A stretch of DNA of 64,000 bases, taken from Dipetalonema caudispina (lineage: Eukaryota > Nematoda > Chromadorea > Rhabditida > Onchocercidae). A program made the translations under genes and the position numbers. Below the pieces are notes generated by a model. That model had not been told where the DNA came from and ran no database searches. It saw only the letters and a list, made by a program, of their open reading frames with translations. Below, one piece after another: positions 23,282-36,468 of the stretch. The DNA lies in NCBI GenBank assembly GCA_013365325.1, contig JABVXV010000220.1, positions 44,784-108,783 on the forward strand, given 5' to 3'. Positions within the stretch are counted from its first letter, which is position 1. Every line of letters begins with the position of its first letter.

Positions 23282-26200
23282 TTAGCAATGAAGAAATGTT
23301 GTCAGTGGTATAGCCTTCCCAATTACTTTCTTATCCTTTATATCATATTTATAAACCTTATCATCACCAAACAATAGCACTTTCATTCGTTGAATAAGAA
23401 CACCTGAAAAATTCAGAATTTCAATTAAAATATCTATTTACCAGTTAATTATACGATTAAAAATCACTGCTGGATGTTTTTTTTTGGAAATTTTCTATTT
23501 AATATTTCCAGCTGAATTTTATGCTTTTGTGGTATTTCATATCCAATCAAACTAAAAATTTTGCAACAATGAAATTATGACAAAATTTTTTGCTCGATCT
23601 CTGACATTCTTTAACGATACTCCCTTTTACCTTTCTGTGACAGCGTTCTAATTTCTGTTTCTCATTATTTCACAAACAGTTTCCAAACTATTTTGTGCTA
23701 AAAAGTTAGTAGTCATTTTTCACGGATTGATAAAATTTGCGCAGTACTGTAATGGAAATCCGTGTGACACCTTCTTTTTAATATCCTATTCATAAATTTT
23801 TGTACTAAGGATACCGAAAAGTTAACAGGGATTATAAAATTATTGTTTTATCCCAATCCCTTTAAATAGATTTACAATTTTATAATTACATTATTACCTC
23901 GAATCGGTTTTGCTGGAAAATTATCGAAATAATTCACCACTTCATTCTGTAACGTGACGCGATTCCAATTCTCATCGTATGTTGCAAAATGATTACCCTC
24001 AAAATGAAAGCAAACAAATTACTGTGAGCTTTAAATTCCATTCAAAACAAAAATTAATGTCTGCACTAAAAAAAAAAGCCAAATTTTACGGGACATAATA
24101 GGAACGTTTAAGGAACGTCACATCTGCAATAACGTAAAAAAATCACAATAAATGATGAAATTGTCTCGATGCTGCACTACAGATGCATCTTCAGTAATGC
24201 AAATAAATAATCGGGAAGTATTCTGATAAGCTAACTTCAAGAGAATATTTGACGCTAAAATTACATGAAAACAAAAGAATTAAGTATTAAATTGTAATAT
24301 AAGAAATTTCACATTTTGCGAAGATTCTTCCTTCTTTTGTTTGTCAATTTCTACGACAATTAAAGACAATAATTCGTATTCTCTTTGCTTTAATTCCCTG
24401 CCGTCCAATTCTGATCTATAAAATTCCTTTTCAAGGTCGCTTCTCCGTCTTCAACATTGCTAATCGAAAAGCCAAACATCTCATTTAAAGTTTTCTATCA
24501 GCAAAAAAAAGCAAAAAACCCTCTTACATTGATTAAAACCTGTGATCCTTCATGCCATAAAAATGCGCCCATTGGTTTAAAATTTAGAGCAGTTGGCAAT
24601 TTCTTCGGATAATTTGATTCCAACACGAATTTATTTGTACTCTTTTCCAAATGGTATACGTAGACCTGCGGAAGATATTTTTGCTCCATAAAAATTTTCA
24701 TTTGCAATCAAAACTAGGAAGTGTTATTCGCAATCTTCCACTTGATTTCGGATCCTATGTTGAAGTTTGTTGGTGCGTTGTTGAAATGGAAGCTCATTGC
24801 TGGAAATGAACAATTTATTTACCGTTTAATTACTTGGAATCGTCCAAAACCAACAAAGTTACCTGAATTTTCAGTGGTGGGAAGGCAACGAAAAACAGCT
24901 AGTTATTCTGAAGTCAAGCTGTATTCCCAAAGTTGAAAAATCAGATGACTTTGTTGAATTTGGTGATATTCAAGTGATTAGAAGATAAATAAATTGGTAA
25001 CTAATATCAGGTTCAATTTCTAAATTAATGAATCTTCAAATAACTTACTTTAACTTACAACGGAATGAAATTTGTAGAAATTTAATTTAAGTATGAATAT
25101 ACCATCTTTCCGTGAAATAGAAGTGTCCGATCTGTACGCGGATTTGATAGAGCACCTTGGACAAATGGAGGTCCATTTGGAAAGAGATTTTTCAACAAAT
25201 ATTCTTTCTTGATACCTACATGATCAAATTCATATACTTTGCTACCACTGAACAAATAATTTGAACCATTCGCTGAAATCAATTATGCATAGATTATACA
25301 TTAAAATTTCTTCCTCGTTCAATTTGATCCTCTTTTGATATCATCACGATGATATTATGATTGCAGAGCATTATCAATTTAAACGGAACTTGTGATTACA
25401 AATGATGCAATTATTGGATGATTTGATTTGATGATCAGATCATTTATCATTTTGTATTATATATTATGAACATCTATCTATCGTTATGTAATGTAATTTA
25501 AGATGCTCTTACTCGTAATGATGCCATCAACCTCATCTGGACAATTGATATCCAATTTCTTATCACTGTTTGAATCAGATGGATCAATTTCGTGATTAGA
25601 ACCATGCTCTGAATTATTACCGGTATCAGCACTAGAAGATGATTTAAAAAACTTTCATTATGATTTTAAAAGTTACTATCGCTGATGATAATGATAACAA
25701 TGTAGGAATCTTTAATGAAAAAGAGATGCAAGTTGGGAAAAATATGAAAGTACAAATATATTCATTGGAAACAAAAAAATCTGAAAGCACTTCATATGAT
25801 CAATCTTTTTGATTATCTCTAATAAATCAGTACCTGCTGGTTGACTTCGCGGATTTGGTTTTTTATCATTTATTCCTGAAGATGAAACAATCATACAAGC
25901 ATACAAGACAATCAATAAATTATTAATTTTCAATCAATTTGATTTATGATTTGATTTTAGCTCATCCTCCCTTTCCAATACTTAGTAGCAGCTTTTGCTC
26001 GAAGTAAAACAGCTTCTGTCATTTTTAGAAACAGGTCCATTTAAGAGTAACAAGTGAGGTTAGTCTTTTATAAAATTAATAATTACCGTAAAGGTGCTGT
26101 ATGTTTTCAACATCGGATGCGGATAATTTAGGCATGATATAATTTCCATGGTTGTCCACTGCTTCTTGATAAAATGGTACCATTATAGAATTAGAATCCG

Positions 26201-28072
26201 AGGAATGTTCAAGACCCAGAACGTGTCCAATTTCGTGAACCGCTACGTGTAATAAATCCGTAGTATCATAGCTAACAAAAATTGAAATTTAACATAATAG
26301 CTGGTAAGTTTAATTGTTTTGAAAAAACCTATTATATGACCTTTCACTCATCGTTTAACCTTGTTTTATACCATTGGTGAAAGATTTAAACTCTGATGTT
26401 TTAAACCTATTTGCAGGAAAATTTTTTGCAATTTAACAAAACATCAGTTACTTATATCTACTAGCAATGAAAAAGGAAAAAATCAAAATTTGACTGATTA
26501 TAATGACTTTGATGGTCAATTATCAGAAGATCTTTAACAGTGATTCTGTTTCTGATATTATTTAGGTTTAACCCAAGTACTTCCGGTCTTTTTGACAGGG
26601 CTAGAACAATTTCTAATCTCTTAAACCACTATGTTTAATTTATTCGCCGTTAAACTACTGATAATTCAGAACACTCGTCTGTACCTGATCAATTAAATGA
26701 ATAATTCTTTCGGTTCAATTAAATAATTTATTTTATTTTGTTATATCATTTTCTACCTTTTTTTCCACTTCGATAATAAATCAACAATACAAAAAATTAC
26801 TGCACAAAGTACTTGTTAATTATTGTTACATACCTTGAAATAGCTTTTGGATTCATATACACCCACTTCTCGTCCGAATCAAAATGAAGAATACCGGAAG
26901 ATGGTAATGTTGCATGTGCTAATACACCTCCTGAATGAATAAAGAGAAAATTTCAGGTTTTTGGATCTGTTTTATCCTATTCGAAATTTCATTTTAACAT
27001 CTTGACACTTTGTTAGCATTTGCTTCATTTTCATAATAAGTTTGCGGTTAGACTTCCTTGAATACTATTACTTCCTGCTGAGAAATTGATCGAATTTGGA
27101 TTATTCAAGTTCACTAAGCTTGCGCAACTACAAGAAATCCTAATTTCTTTGAAAAAATTAAATTTTTTATCAAATCTTAAACCTTTCACCTTGTCCATCA
27201 AATGGCCATGGATCATTATGCATACGTCGTGCAAAAGCAACTGTTATATCACCGTTTTTGGATATTTCATTTAACGTCAAAGGTATCACCGCCGACCAGG
27301 TATCACATGCTTTTCTGAGTGCTTCTCTGTAAAAATCTAAAATAAATTCAAAATAAAGCTAATTTTATTTCAAAAGAATTATGAGAATGAAATTAAAAAG
27401 GCTAAATAAATATGAGTAAGAAAGGTACAATTGATTCGTAAATTCTTTTGAATATTTGAATGTTAATTTCTTCTTAAGTACATTGCTAATATCAACAAGC
27501 AGAAGAAAAAATGTCAGCAGATTAGTAATACCTCACTTCACGCTCAGACAATTCATTTGTTAAGGATTCGATGGAATATGTTAGATCATTCTTCTTCCAT
27601 TTATATTTACCTATAAAATTTATGCATATCATCCGTTTATTATCCAAAATTTCCTGTTTTAATAAAACGAAAAAGTGATAGAATCGATAATCCAAATTTT
27701 CAATTCTATAAACAGCAGAGACCTCGCTGTCGTAGAGCTATTACATCCGGAAAACCACAACGTTTTTGCTGCATTTTCTTTACAGTTGCTGCATCCAATT
27801 TACCGGTAGGTATCAAACCAGCAAATTTTTGGAATCTTCTGAAATCAATTAGTATAAACTAGATTAAAGTTCAGTTTCCTGCGGATAAAATTTCAATTTC
27901 AAATTATTTTGCATTGATAAAAAAAAAGGAAAATATGACGAAAAGAGAACTGTTACTTGAGGGCATCGCGAATAGTCATTGAATCGTACCGTACGACAGC
28001 TTCACTGAATGGTACATTTGGCATGGATAGTGAAGCAGTCTCTTTCAAATATCCAAAATCGATGAGATATTG
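23282..28072 (-). CDS. matrix metalloproteinase with hemopexin domain (465 aa seen; signal exon missing)
   Basis: A secreted M10A zinc endopeptidase. Exons: 28072-27957, 27838-27723, 27610-27532, 27326-27190, 26930-26834, 26271-26087, 25875-25834, 25608-25513, 25272-25103, 24665-24528, 23997-23898 and 23403-23282. All phases agree. The prodomain starts [10 protein letters not shown] and has a near-canonical cysteine switch, KRCGFPDV (Cys66 of this fragment). The catalytic domain has [30 protein letters not shown] (His194 onward) and Met-turn SIMVPFY. A polar hinge of about 35 residues leads to a hemopexin domain from Cys280 (INCPDEVDG) to the terminal Cys465, the usual disulfide span, with four blade-like repeats such as [12 protein letters not shown] and [13 protein letters not shown]. 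The first exon (start codon and signal peptide) must end in phase 0 upstream of 28072 and was not found. Exons of 116, 137 and 97 nt match the paralogue at 4809-7372. Confidence 0.92.
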
Positions 28073-31000
28073 CTGTAAATTTGTAAGTAATTCATTATAA
28101 TTAGAATAAAATTTCAATATTTTCTGGTAAACCTTATAGCTTTTTGGAAGATAAAAATAAAAAAATATTATAATATAAAGAGATAAATAATAAAGAAATA
28201 AATAACCTCACAAAAAAGAAACTTTTGAAGCTCTAAGCTCGCGAATAAGTGATCTATTCAGAGTAGCTAGTTCAAGAACAATTTTCAAGAACCATTTTCG
28301 AAATGGTAAATATATTTAAGGAAGTAGAAACCCCTCTCTCCTTGAATAAAAAATCTTTAAATATGCAACATTCCTTAAAAGTAAATTACTCCCCCATGAA
28401 ATATTAAAATGAACAAGTTTACATAGTTTTGGTGTACCGTTTATACTGAAATAATGATATTAATGTACTGAACTCAATAAGATCAGTAGCAATTAGTTAA
28501 TTAATTCATAACATCATCAAGAAGTTATCCTTTATGGTTATTTTTAATGTACTAACAGCAGCTTTTTCCATGGATATGTCGGGTATTAATCGAACGATCT
28601 GTTTCATCGATACGCTACAGAATGTCAAGAGTGGAATTGATGAAAGAAATATCAAATTTGTAAGTAACATTTTAAAAATTGCTCAAATTTCTGAAAAAAA
28701 AGAAGGTGAAATTGATTAAGAAATATGTTGAACATAATTCTAACGAAAAAGGAAGAATTTATGCCAGCTAGAAAAAGCATAACGATTCGTATTTCTAATA
28801 ACAGCAACAATTCATGTTTATATTTGATATAAAGAATTTTCATAACTTTGCACATACTGGAATAATATATTTGATAATGGAAAGAAACGTCCGTTTAATT
28901 GTTCATCTTACACGTGTTCGATAGACGTTAGGAATTGAGAACTGGTATCGTCGGAAAGTGATATGATTATTTGATTAAATGATCAAAGAGTTAATTTGCT
29001 TACGTAATGAACAACAGGTCATCTGTTGGAAAAAGCCTAGGACAGGAAAAACTCGTCATCGTTGTTTCTAATGCGCAATTAATACTGTGAAATCCTGATA
29101 GCTAAATTTAGATACTGATTAGTAAAATGTTAAAAAACTTAGAGTAAACAAGTTAAATTTACATATCAATAATATCAAAGTCTTAAGTAATATTTAAGAA
29201 TACTTGATTACTCAATTCTATCCATCTCAGAAAATCTGTAATTCTTTGAAAATGAGATTCTGAATGAATCTCAGTTTGAATAAAATTTCTAGTTCAAAAA
29301 TTCTCGGTAGAAAATCTGAAAATCTCTTTTCAATTTTAAATCAATTTACCGAACAGCACAATCAATTGATGCAAGTACTAACAGTTATTTTTAAAAAGCA
29401 GGCCATAAAATATCAAGTTCAGATGAAATTGTGCACAATTTGTGCTACCAAAGTCTGCAAACTTGGCCAACTAATATTTTGATCATTGCACAACAGGCAG
29501 AAATAATCAGGCGTAATTTTGCATGAAATAACTCGATAGAATTCACTGTGTTCAGAAGCAAAGTGTAGAAAAATGGCAAAGAACTGGTATTGAAAAAGTG
29601 GAATTTAAAAGTAATTTAAAAAAGGGAGAATGCCAAAAATGAATAGATGTCCTTCAATTACTTAATTTTTAACAAAGAATGATTAATGCTCCTTGGTCTC
29701 GTCTTGCCATAATGTACATGTAAGTTCATCATTTAGCAGATTTGTATTTACTTTAATGAAATTAGTAGTTTTAAATTTTTAAATTTAAGTCTTAAAGTCC
29801 TTTTTTCTTGCTGAAAATTCAAACATCCAAAATTTTGAAGATTTAAGATTTAGAAGATCAGCTCTTTGGAGACTTTAATAATTATGCTGCTCTTTTGATT
29901 TAAAAAAACACTTCAAGAAATCTTCAGATTATAAATAAGTGAAGTTAAAAAATCCAGGATTCTTGACACTTCTGCCATTAATTATGTCTGACTGTCGTGA
30001 AAAAATTGCGAAGTTTTAATTAGCTGAACGATTTGAGAAATTCGCTATCAAAATTTTACCGTTAAAAATCGCGTTGTAATAAAGTAGCGAACAAATAATT
30101 GCATAGCCTTCAAGTACTTCTGAGAATTGCTTTGCGAATGAATCATTGAAATTTTATTGCAAATAAGAAAAAAATTAATGACCCACTTGCCTATACAAGG
30201 TCATCAATAACAGATCGATTGAGCAAATTCAACGAAGACGCTTTTTTAGCAAATTACAACCGTTCATTTTCCCTCATAGCGTTACTTATGATGCAAAATT
30301 TTTCTGATCTATAAGTATCATCTGCTTTCTTATCTCATAAGCCTCAGCCAAAAAGTGTCGGAAATAAAGGACTTTATGTCCCGTAACGGTATTTGGGTAA
30401 AAGATTATGTCTCCGATTTTTCAACAGTTTGAAAGGCTATGAGCGGAAATGAGATATCGATCGCGGATAACTGGGCTGAAATTTCTTTTTCTCAAATTCC
30501 ACTTCAAATTCCTATTCATTTCCGTTTATTGGACAGGTATCAGTATTAAAAGTTTTGTTATTTTCGGATAAAAAACATTAGTGTAAAATCTTGCGATATT
30601 GCTGTCAAATGCAACCATTGCCAGGTATGGGATCAGTTTACTTTGCACATTTTAGAGGTATCAAGTACATATCAGTGCACTTTAGCCTGAAATGAACTAC
30701 ATGTTATTGATTTCTTTCCAAACTTTTAATGAAGTTATTTCTTTTTTCTAATGTTGAGTACAAATTAATAAAAGATAAACTAAAAGTTTGAGGAAAATTA
30801 ATAAAAGTTTAATTTAGTCAATTGGAAAAATTAAATGAGAAAAGCTTGCCTGGTTTTATTGACATTATTTTCAGGCTTCTGTTAGCTAATATAAAAATAA
30901 CTTTTGATGATGATGCATTAGTGGGCCAAATATTTGACCCTTCAAAACAGTTTTTATTTTTTATATTAACTACGAATTTTCTTCAAGTATAGTGCAGTCC

Positions 31001-31809
31001 GTTGTTTTTTGTCCACAAAGAAATTTTTTTTAATTTTTAGACATTACCAGAATGATAGTTCATGTTTTTTCTTAATATTACCTTTTATTAATTAATATTA
31101 GATGTTAATATAATAATCGATTATTATAGAATGCTGTTTAAATATGTTAATTGTTCATTTAAAAATACAATTGTATCAATTATTCACTTGAATTCGTGCA
31201 CAGATTCCATTATTGAGCGAAATATTTGGATAGAAAGAATTCGCACCAATTTGCTAGAATTAATTCGAATTCAAATACAATATGTTAATTGTTCATGTTT
31301 TCAATTTCAATAAAGAACTGAGGTTCATTTTTATTTGTAGCCTCAGAATAGTTTTCATTCGGGTATAAAGTCAGCTGTTTAATTTTGCCACCTAAATTCA
31401 ATGTTTGCTAAGACTTATTTAGTTTCTGCTAACAAACAGATTGTAATTGAAATAGGGTATAATGAATATTGAATTGAATTAAATTTAAATTCAATTCAAT
31501 AAACAAACAACCGAACAAGAAATAGTTTCATATTGAAGTTTTTTTGTGGGAAAGAAATTGGATTATTTAGGAAATGGTAGATAAAAAGTGTACCTGATGT
31601 ATCGAAATTTTAGAAATAATTTGAAAGATAGTGAATGTGATGTTATATCTTTTATTGGATAACACTAATTATTTTTCAGGAGATGAAATAAGATGGAAAT
31701 TTATCAATCAATTATTGATAAGAAATATAGGAACAGTTTGATTTAAGAAGATGGAATACGATGGAAATTTTTAGTTATAATATGAAATTAACTGGAAAGA
31801 GACAGTAGC
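28073..31809. other. region upstream of the hemopexin metalloproteinase
   Basis: Should contain the missing first exon and promoter of that gene, which I could not identify. The frames at 28534-28719 (plus), 28652-28855 (minus) and 29264-29482 (plus) lack splice support. A perfect palindrome at 31468-31500 is listed separately. Confidence 0.4.
31468..31500. repeat. perfect AT palindrome
   Basis: ATTGAATTGAATT and AATTCAATTCAAT, 13-bp arms, flank AAATTTA. The element sits about 310 bp downstream of the ground-like gene stop. Confidence 0.7.
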
Positions 31810-34608
31810 TTATCGAACAGCTTGCCGGAATACTAAGCATGTAACATTGTTCTTTTGAACTTCACAATATAAATCGGAATTTATCAAATAACTGAATGGT
31901 TTGGTGGAACAGATTGCATCGATAAAACCGTTGAATTTGTCACGGACTGCCAGTTGAATCTGTCGTTTTGCCGTTGTTGGATTGGAATGAATGTTCTGAA
32001 ATGATCAAATGTTTGCAAAAGTTAAATACTACAAGAAATGATGACGATCCATGTAATCGATTGATTCTCAGTTTTAATCAGATCAATTAATTGATTAAAT
32101 CATGGACTAAAATACTTCCTTCAAGAGTTCATCGATTAATTTTAATTTTGAAACCTTATATTGTATCTGAAGTTTTTCTATGGTTTTGGCATGTTTAATG
32201 CTTGACATATTAATTGAAGATTGTACATTTTTTATTATATCATCAAGGCAGTGATAGATAAAAAAAGTTTGGTAGATTTCTTGTAACATTGCGAGATGCT
32301 AAAAATTTTTATGATATCATATAGTCCATTAAAGAGGAATATTAGGCATTCATTAGACAATGTATGTAATAAAACGAAGAAATTTCAACTTCTCAACAAA
32401 ATTTGGCCATCACGGGCTAATATTCTTTGCAATTTCCTAAAAACACAATCACTTCACTGCAAATTCTAAATAGTAAAAATTTGATTGGGCTAAAATAAAC
32501 GAAAGATTTAGTTAATTTTTTTTACAATTGCAGATCCAAGTCCAATTAAAATTATTTCGGATTTATATGGTTAATTAGAGGAAAACGGTTGTTGATTTAT
32601 TCAAAAAAGAAAAATCAAAATATTCATAGAAATTTCTATAGAAGTCAATAATTTTTCTGATTTCTCTAAAGCCCAAAACTATCACAGCAAACCAGTTTCA
32701 AATTTCCGGCATTTTTTTGGTAAAGATTAAAAATATTCTTACAGTGGTTATCAATCATCCAACAATATCTTTATATATGTATGTTAATGTAACAAAATAT
32801 TATTACTAAACAATTGAAAAAAAAAAAAAAAAATAATAATAAAATGAAATTGTCTTAATACGACATAACAAACTATGTCGTAAATTCATATCCATTGAAT
32901 TTCTTCATAACATTTACAAATTTATGTGATAAATGAAAGATCTTTCATGGAAAAAAACATCTTTAGAATAGCTGTGCCTTCGAAGTAATATGATGTATCT
33001 GACAGTGGTGAAATGATATGTCACAACTTATTTTTCACTTTTTTTTCAAAATAACTTTCATTTTTCAAATTAATTTTCAAACATTTTGAATTAGAAGTAA
33101 CCTGAATGATCACTTTGCGCATGATGGCATTATTACATTTATCATTGTGAAAAGGAGTAGATATGATTGCTGAAGTCGATTGCATGATATTTTCCTGTTT
33201 CATCTTCTTTACTGTAATATAATGTTTTATATCAAATTTAACTTAGTTAAATTTTCATAAGATTTTCTTTTAAGAAAATAGTCAAATACTGTTTGAAAAG
33301 ATCTAAAGAACATTGGAAAATCAATAAGCTAAGGTTATGTTAAAAGAATGCAACGAACTATTATGATTAATATTATGTACACCAATGACAGACTAACTGT
33401 TAAATCAACTTTAAAAGTAATATATTTTTGAGGAATTTTAAAAATTTAATTGAACTGTAAAAAGATAGTAAAAATTGAAAAGATCATTAATGCCAACCTT
33501 GAGGAATATTCTCAATAATTAATGATGTGGGATCATCGCTACTTATCTCGTTCTATAAATTTTATTTGAGATAAAATATTTTATAATGAACCGGAAATAG
33601 TGATAATGATAACAGTGAATAGTGTGGAAAATGACAGCAATGTTTGGTGATAATAAAAGAAATAATATCATTCCATACATCGACAAATTAAACCATTACC
33701 GATATATGTTTTTATCATATTGAACTCTGAACTTTGGAGCAACATCTCATCGTCAAGTGATATAAATAAAACGCACCATTTTTTTTTGAAGATATTTTGA
33801 TGTGTCATTCTGTGGAATTTGTTTAGTGGATCTATGCTTAGCCTGAACATCTATGGCTGGAGCTAAAGTTATAGGTATCGATGATGAATCTGTTTGAAAA
33901 GATGCACTTTTCTTCTAAAACAAAAATATTAGCAAAACGGAACTGATAATAATTATCATTCTCGGCAAACGACTACGCTATCATTCTTTTCAAATTTGTT
34001 TGACGAACGAATTACGCCGTATGATTGCGTAAACAAAAAATTATTCAAATAATAAAGGAAATTTTTCATCTTAATTAAACACATACAATGATATTTTGTA
34101 ACAAAATAACTTTTAGCAGAAGATTCATTGAAAAGCATAAAATAAACTTATATAATTTGGTTTTCGAAATGATTCTTGTCGTGGTATAGGTGTTGTGTTA
34201 GGTGAGATTTGTTGACTTCCTTTATTGCTAGTAATGGCAGCCTAAAAAAGATAAAATTAGAAGTTTTACAAACAAATTGAATTTCAAAAATAAAATTAAA
34301 CTTTTTGAAGAAGGTATCCATTGGCTCCAGACTAACAATAAGATACTATCTTTCAACTTCCTCTTTAAACTATTATCTTAAAAGTTTATTCATGGTAATA
34401 TTTAATATCCTCAAAGAAGAGCGAAGTTTCAAGGCAAGATTTAAATTTTGCAACAAGTATCGAATAAGTTGACTATTTTTTCAATGTCTTTTGAAAGGAT
34501 TTTACAGAGATGAATAAAAGTGACTAAAATAAATAGACTTACTTGGCTAATGTAATTTGTAAAACAAATAGAACAAATAATGAAAATTATCTGCTTCGTG
34601 TTTTCCAT
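31810..34608 (-). CDS. secreted ground-like domain protein (207 aa, 6 exons)
   Basis: A nematode-specific secreted protein of the ground-like class, related to the hedgehog-like groundhog proteins. These are typically expressed in epidermis and cuticle-associated tissues. Exons: 34608-34543, 34241-34148, 33889-33777, 33552-33498, 33211-33102 and 31995-31810, with phases 0, 1, 0, 1 and 0 all matching. Exon 1 is a signal peptide (MENTKQIIFIICSICF) with a GTAAGT donor. Residues ~23-130 are polar, Ser/Thr/Gln-rich and probably disordered. The domain begins at DKCNNAIMRKVI (Cys135) and continues AKRQIQLAVRDKFNGFIDAI, ICSTKPFSYLI (Cys175), LYCEV (Cys190) and VTCLVFR (Cys199), the expected four-cysteine layout. 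The acceptor of exon 3 (TTTTCAAACAG) is weaker than the others. An optional in-frame 144-nt exon at 32298-32155 would split the domain and was left out. Confidence 0.72.
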
Positions 34609-35589
34609 TTAATTAACCTCAATGATATTTATTTAAGGAATTAAACAATTATAGACAGTATCTTTTATTTGTCATAAGTAATGATGACGATATCATAAGT
34701 AACAATGATAATGCTACAAGTGAGGTGATAGCGAATTTTCAATAATTTTCTTCGATGAAGGTCAAAAATAACGAACAAAGGATGTAAAAGAATTCATTGC
34801 AATCAATAAATAATTTCATCCAAATAACATAACTAATATAAGAGAAGAAATCGAACAAAATATTTAAAAAAAAGTATTCCAACGAGAAATGTCAATCTTT
34901 TTTAATCCAAGGTTAAAAAGTAATAGAATAAATAAGGCAAAACTAATGGAACGTAAAGTAAAAGTGGTGAAAAATCAAAAACTGGAAAAAATTATTATCT
35001 GACTGACATCATTCAAGATCTAATAACTAAATAATACGGTAACAAAAAAAAAATTTTTCGTTTTCTTCAAATTTAGGTTTCTTTTTTATTAAAATCGGAA
35101 AAAAAAAGAAAGAAGAGTGGAAAATATCATCTGAAGGAACCCTTCAACAAATGCAATCATTTGTCTCTTTGGTAGAAAACATTCATCAGAAATTTCAAGA
35201 TATTCTTTTGTCCACCAGTTTTTACCTTTCATTATTAAAAGAAACATAACATCAATATCAGTTTTTCTCCTCTTATTTTTTCATTCTTTTGAGAAGAAGA
35301 TTTCAATTTTTATCCATTTTCAGAGTTGCTTATTTTAAATTTAATTAGCCAACATTATGCGGCTGAATCTGTAAGGAAAAATTTGTCATTTATCCCACAA
35401 AAAGCCAACAAAGTGAGATAATCAAAACAATTGATAGCCAAGAATTATCTCTTGGTCATTTTAATTTTTTACCCCCTTTCCCAATAGAAATAAAAAGGTT
35501 AAATTAAATAGTTGCAACAGAAATAGAAAATCTAACTGTTAGAGCGATCATTTTTTTGACAATATCAAGAGTCACCATTAGAGGGATGA
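34609..35589. other. intergenic, nothing recognised
   Basis: AT-rich spacer that includes the promoter side of the ground-like gene. No exon-like frame was found. Confidence 0.5.
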
Positions 35590-36099
35590 TATTTAGCCGA
35601 AAATTACTCATTCTTTATTTTTTACAATAGTTCCCACGCTATCAAAATAATGGAAGCGCTGAGAAGACTGATAAAACTTCAAAAATTTTAAATTTGGGTG
35701 GAAAATATTTCGCATTATTTTCAGATCAAAACCATTCATTTCGAAAATGTTCTCAATCCATACAGATCGATCGAATCGATCGAAAGGATCTCAGCACGGA
35801 ACTCTGCTCATTTCAATCCAATCAACAGTTCCAATATAGTCAATGAAGAAATTAACACCAATATTTAGGATGGAAAAGTTTCACTTATGGAACAAATTTC
35901 GATCAATACAACTGAGTTTATGGATATTGCAAACCTTAACTGTAAGGTACATATAAAACAGCAAATTTTTGATCTAAAAGTTCGTAGTAAAATTCCCAAA
36001 CAAATTGATCCCAGAAATTCCTTCTAAGTGATTAATGTAAACATTGGGATTCAGTTCGTCGATATTACAAGAGAATTCTTACTGCCTATTCCTCACTAG
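35590..36099 (+). pseudogene. decayed coding-like frame with in-frame stops
   Basis: One reading frame from 35590 to the TAG at 36097 reads as protein-like sequence interrupted only by stops at 35689 (TAA), 35866 (TAG) and 36025 (TAA). Segments between stops include KIMEALRRLIKLQKF, HFENVLNPYRSIESIERISA, DGKVSLMEQISINTTEFMDI and NIGIQFVDITREFLLPIPH. There are no frameshifts over about 500 bp. Amino-acid composition on both sides of each stop is similar, unlike neighbouring AT-rich noise. The parent family is not recognised; an old host gene, a retroelement or an endosymbiont insertion are all possible. Selenocysteine or readthrough is unlikely, since both TAA and TAG occur. Confidence 0.4.
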
Positions 36100-36334
36100 T
36101 GAAATCAAGAAAAGCTAACTAATTAAATTGTTCATTCTGCTACCAGTCACAGCTCATCTGCTGCATAATTACTTCTTGCTTTGTAATAACATATGTAATT
36201 TTAATTTACTTGCTATATGAACAATACACTACATCATTTGTGGAAAAAGTGGATTATCAAGTTGAGAGAATAATAAACCATATTAGAATCAAGAATCAAT
36301 CAAAGAAATGCATGAATAGGCTTTTTAGGCTGGT

Positions 36335-36468
36335 TTAGTTGATTCTTTCTTGATCCATTCCGCCCTTTTCTATTCTATTACATAAGAAAGGTACGACATG
36401 AGCAATGATTTCCTGCTCACTTTTCTTCAATTCACGATCGACATCAACAACTTTTTGCTGTTTCACTT
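36335..36468 (-). CDS. orphan terminal exon or gene relic
   Basis: After GACGTCCAG, a frame of 43 codons reads a strongly charged helix (KQQKVVDVDRELKKSEQEII, then AHVVPFLCNRIEKGG) and stops at TAA 36335-36337. Upstream frames on the same strand also look coding but are broken: KPESSIVASDGMNRSAIYS is followed by a stop, and GFIALEDIDVQK is in another frame. This suggests a frameshifted relic. The gene is not recognised. It may or may not be connected with the decayed plus-strand frame just to the left. Confidence 0.3.

Noticed and set aside
25835..25933. Apparent signal peptide in the minus-strand frame at 25933, suggesting a separate gene start
   Set aside because: The first codon is TTG, not ATG, and the hydrophobic stretch lies in an intron. 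The acceptor TTCAG at 25876 and phase matching link 26087 to 25875 as the metalloproteinase hinge.
28073..28214. Upstream in-frame extension of the first hemopexin-metalloproteinase exon
   Set aside because: It stays open for about 47 codons but has no Met, is hydrophobic AT-rich noise, and a TTTACAG acceptor sits exactly at the domain boundary.
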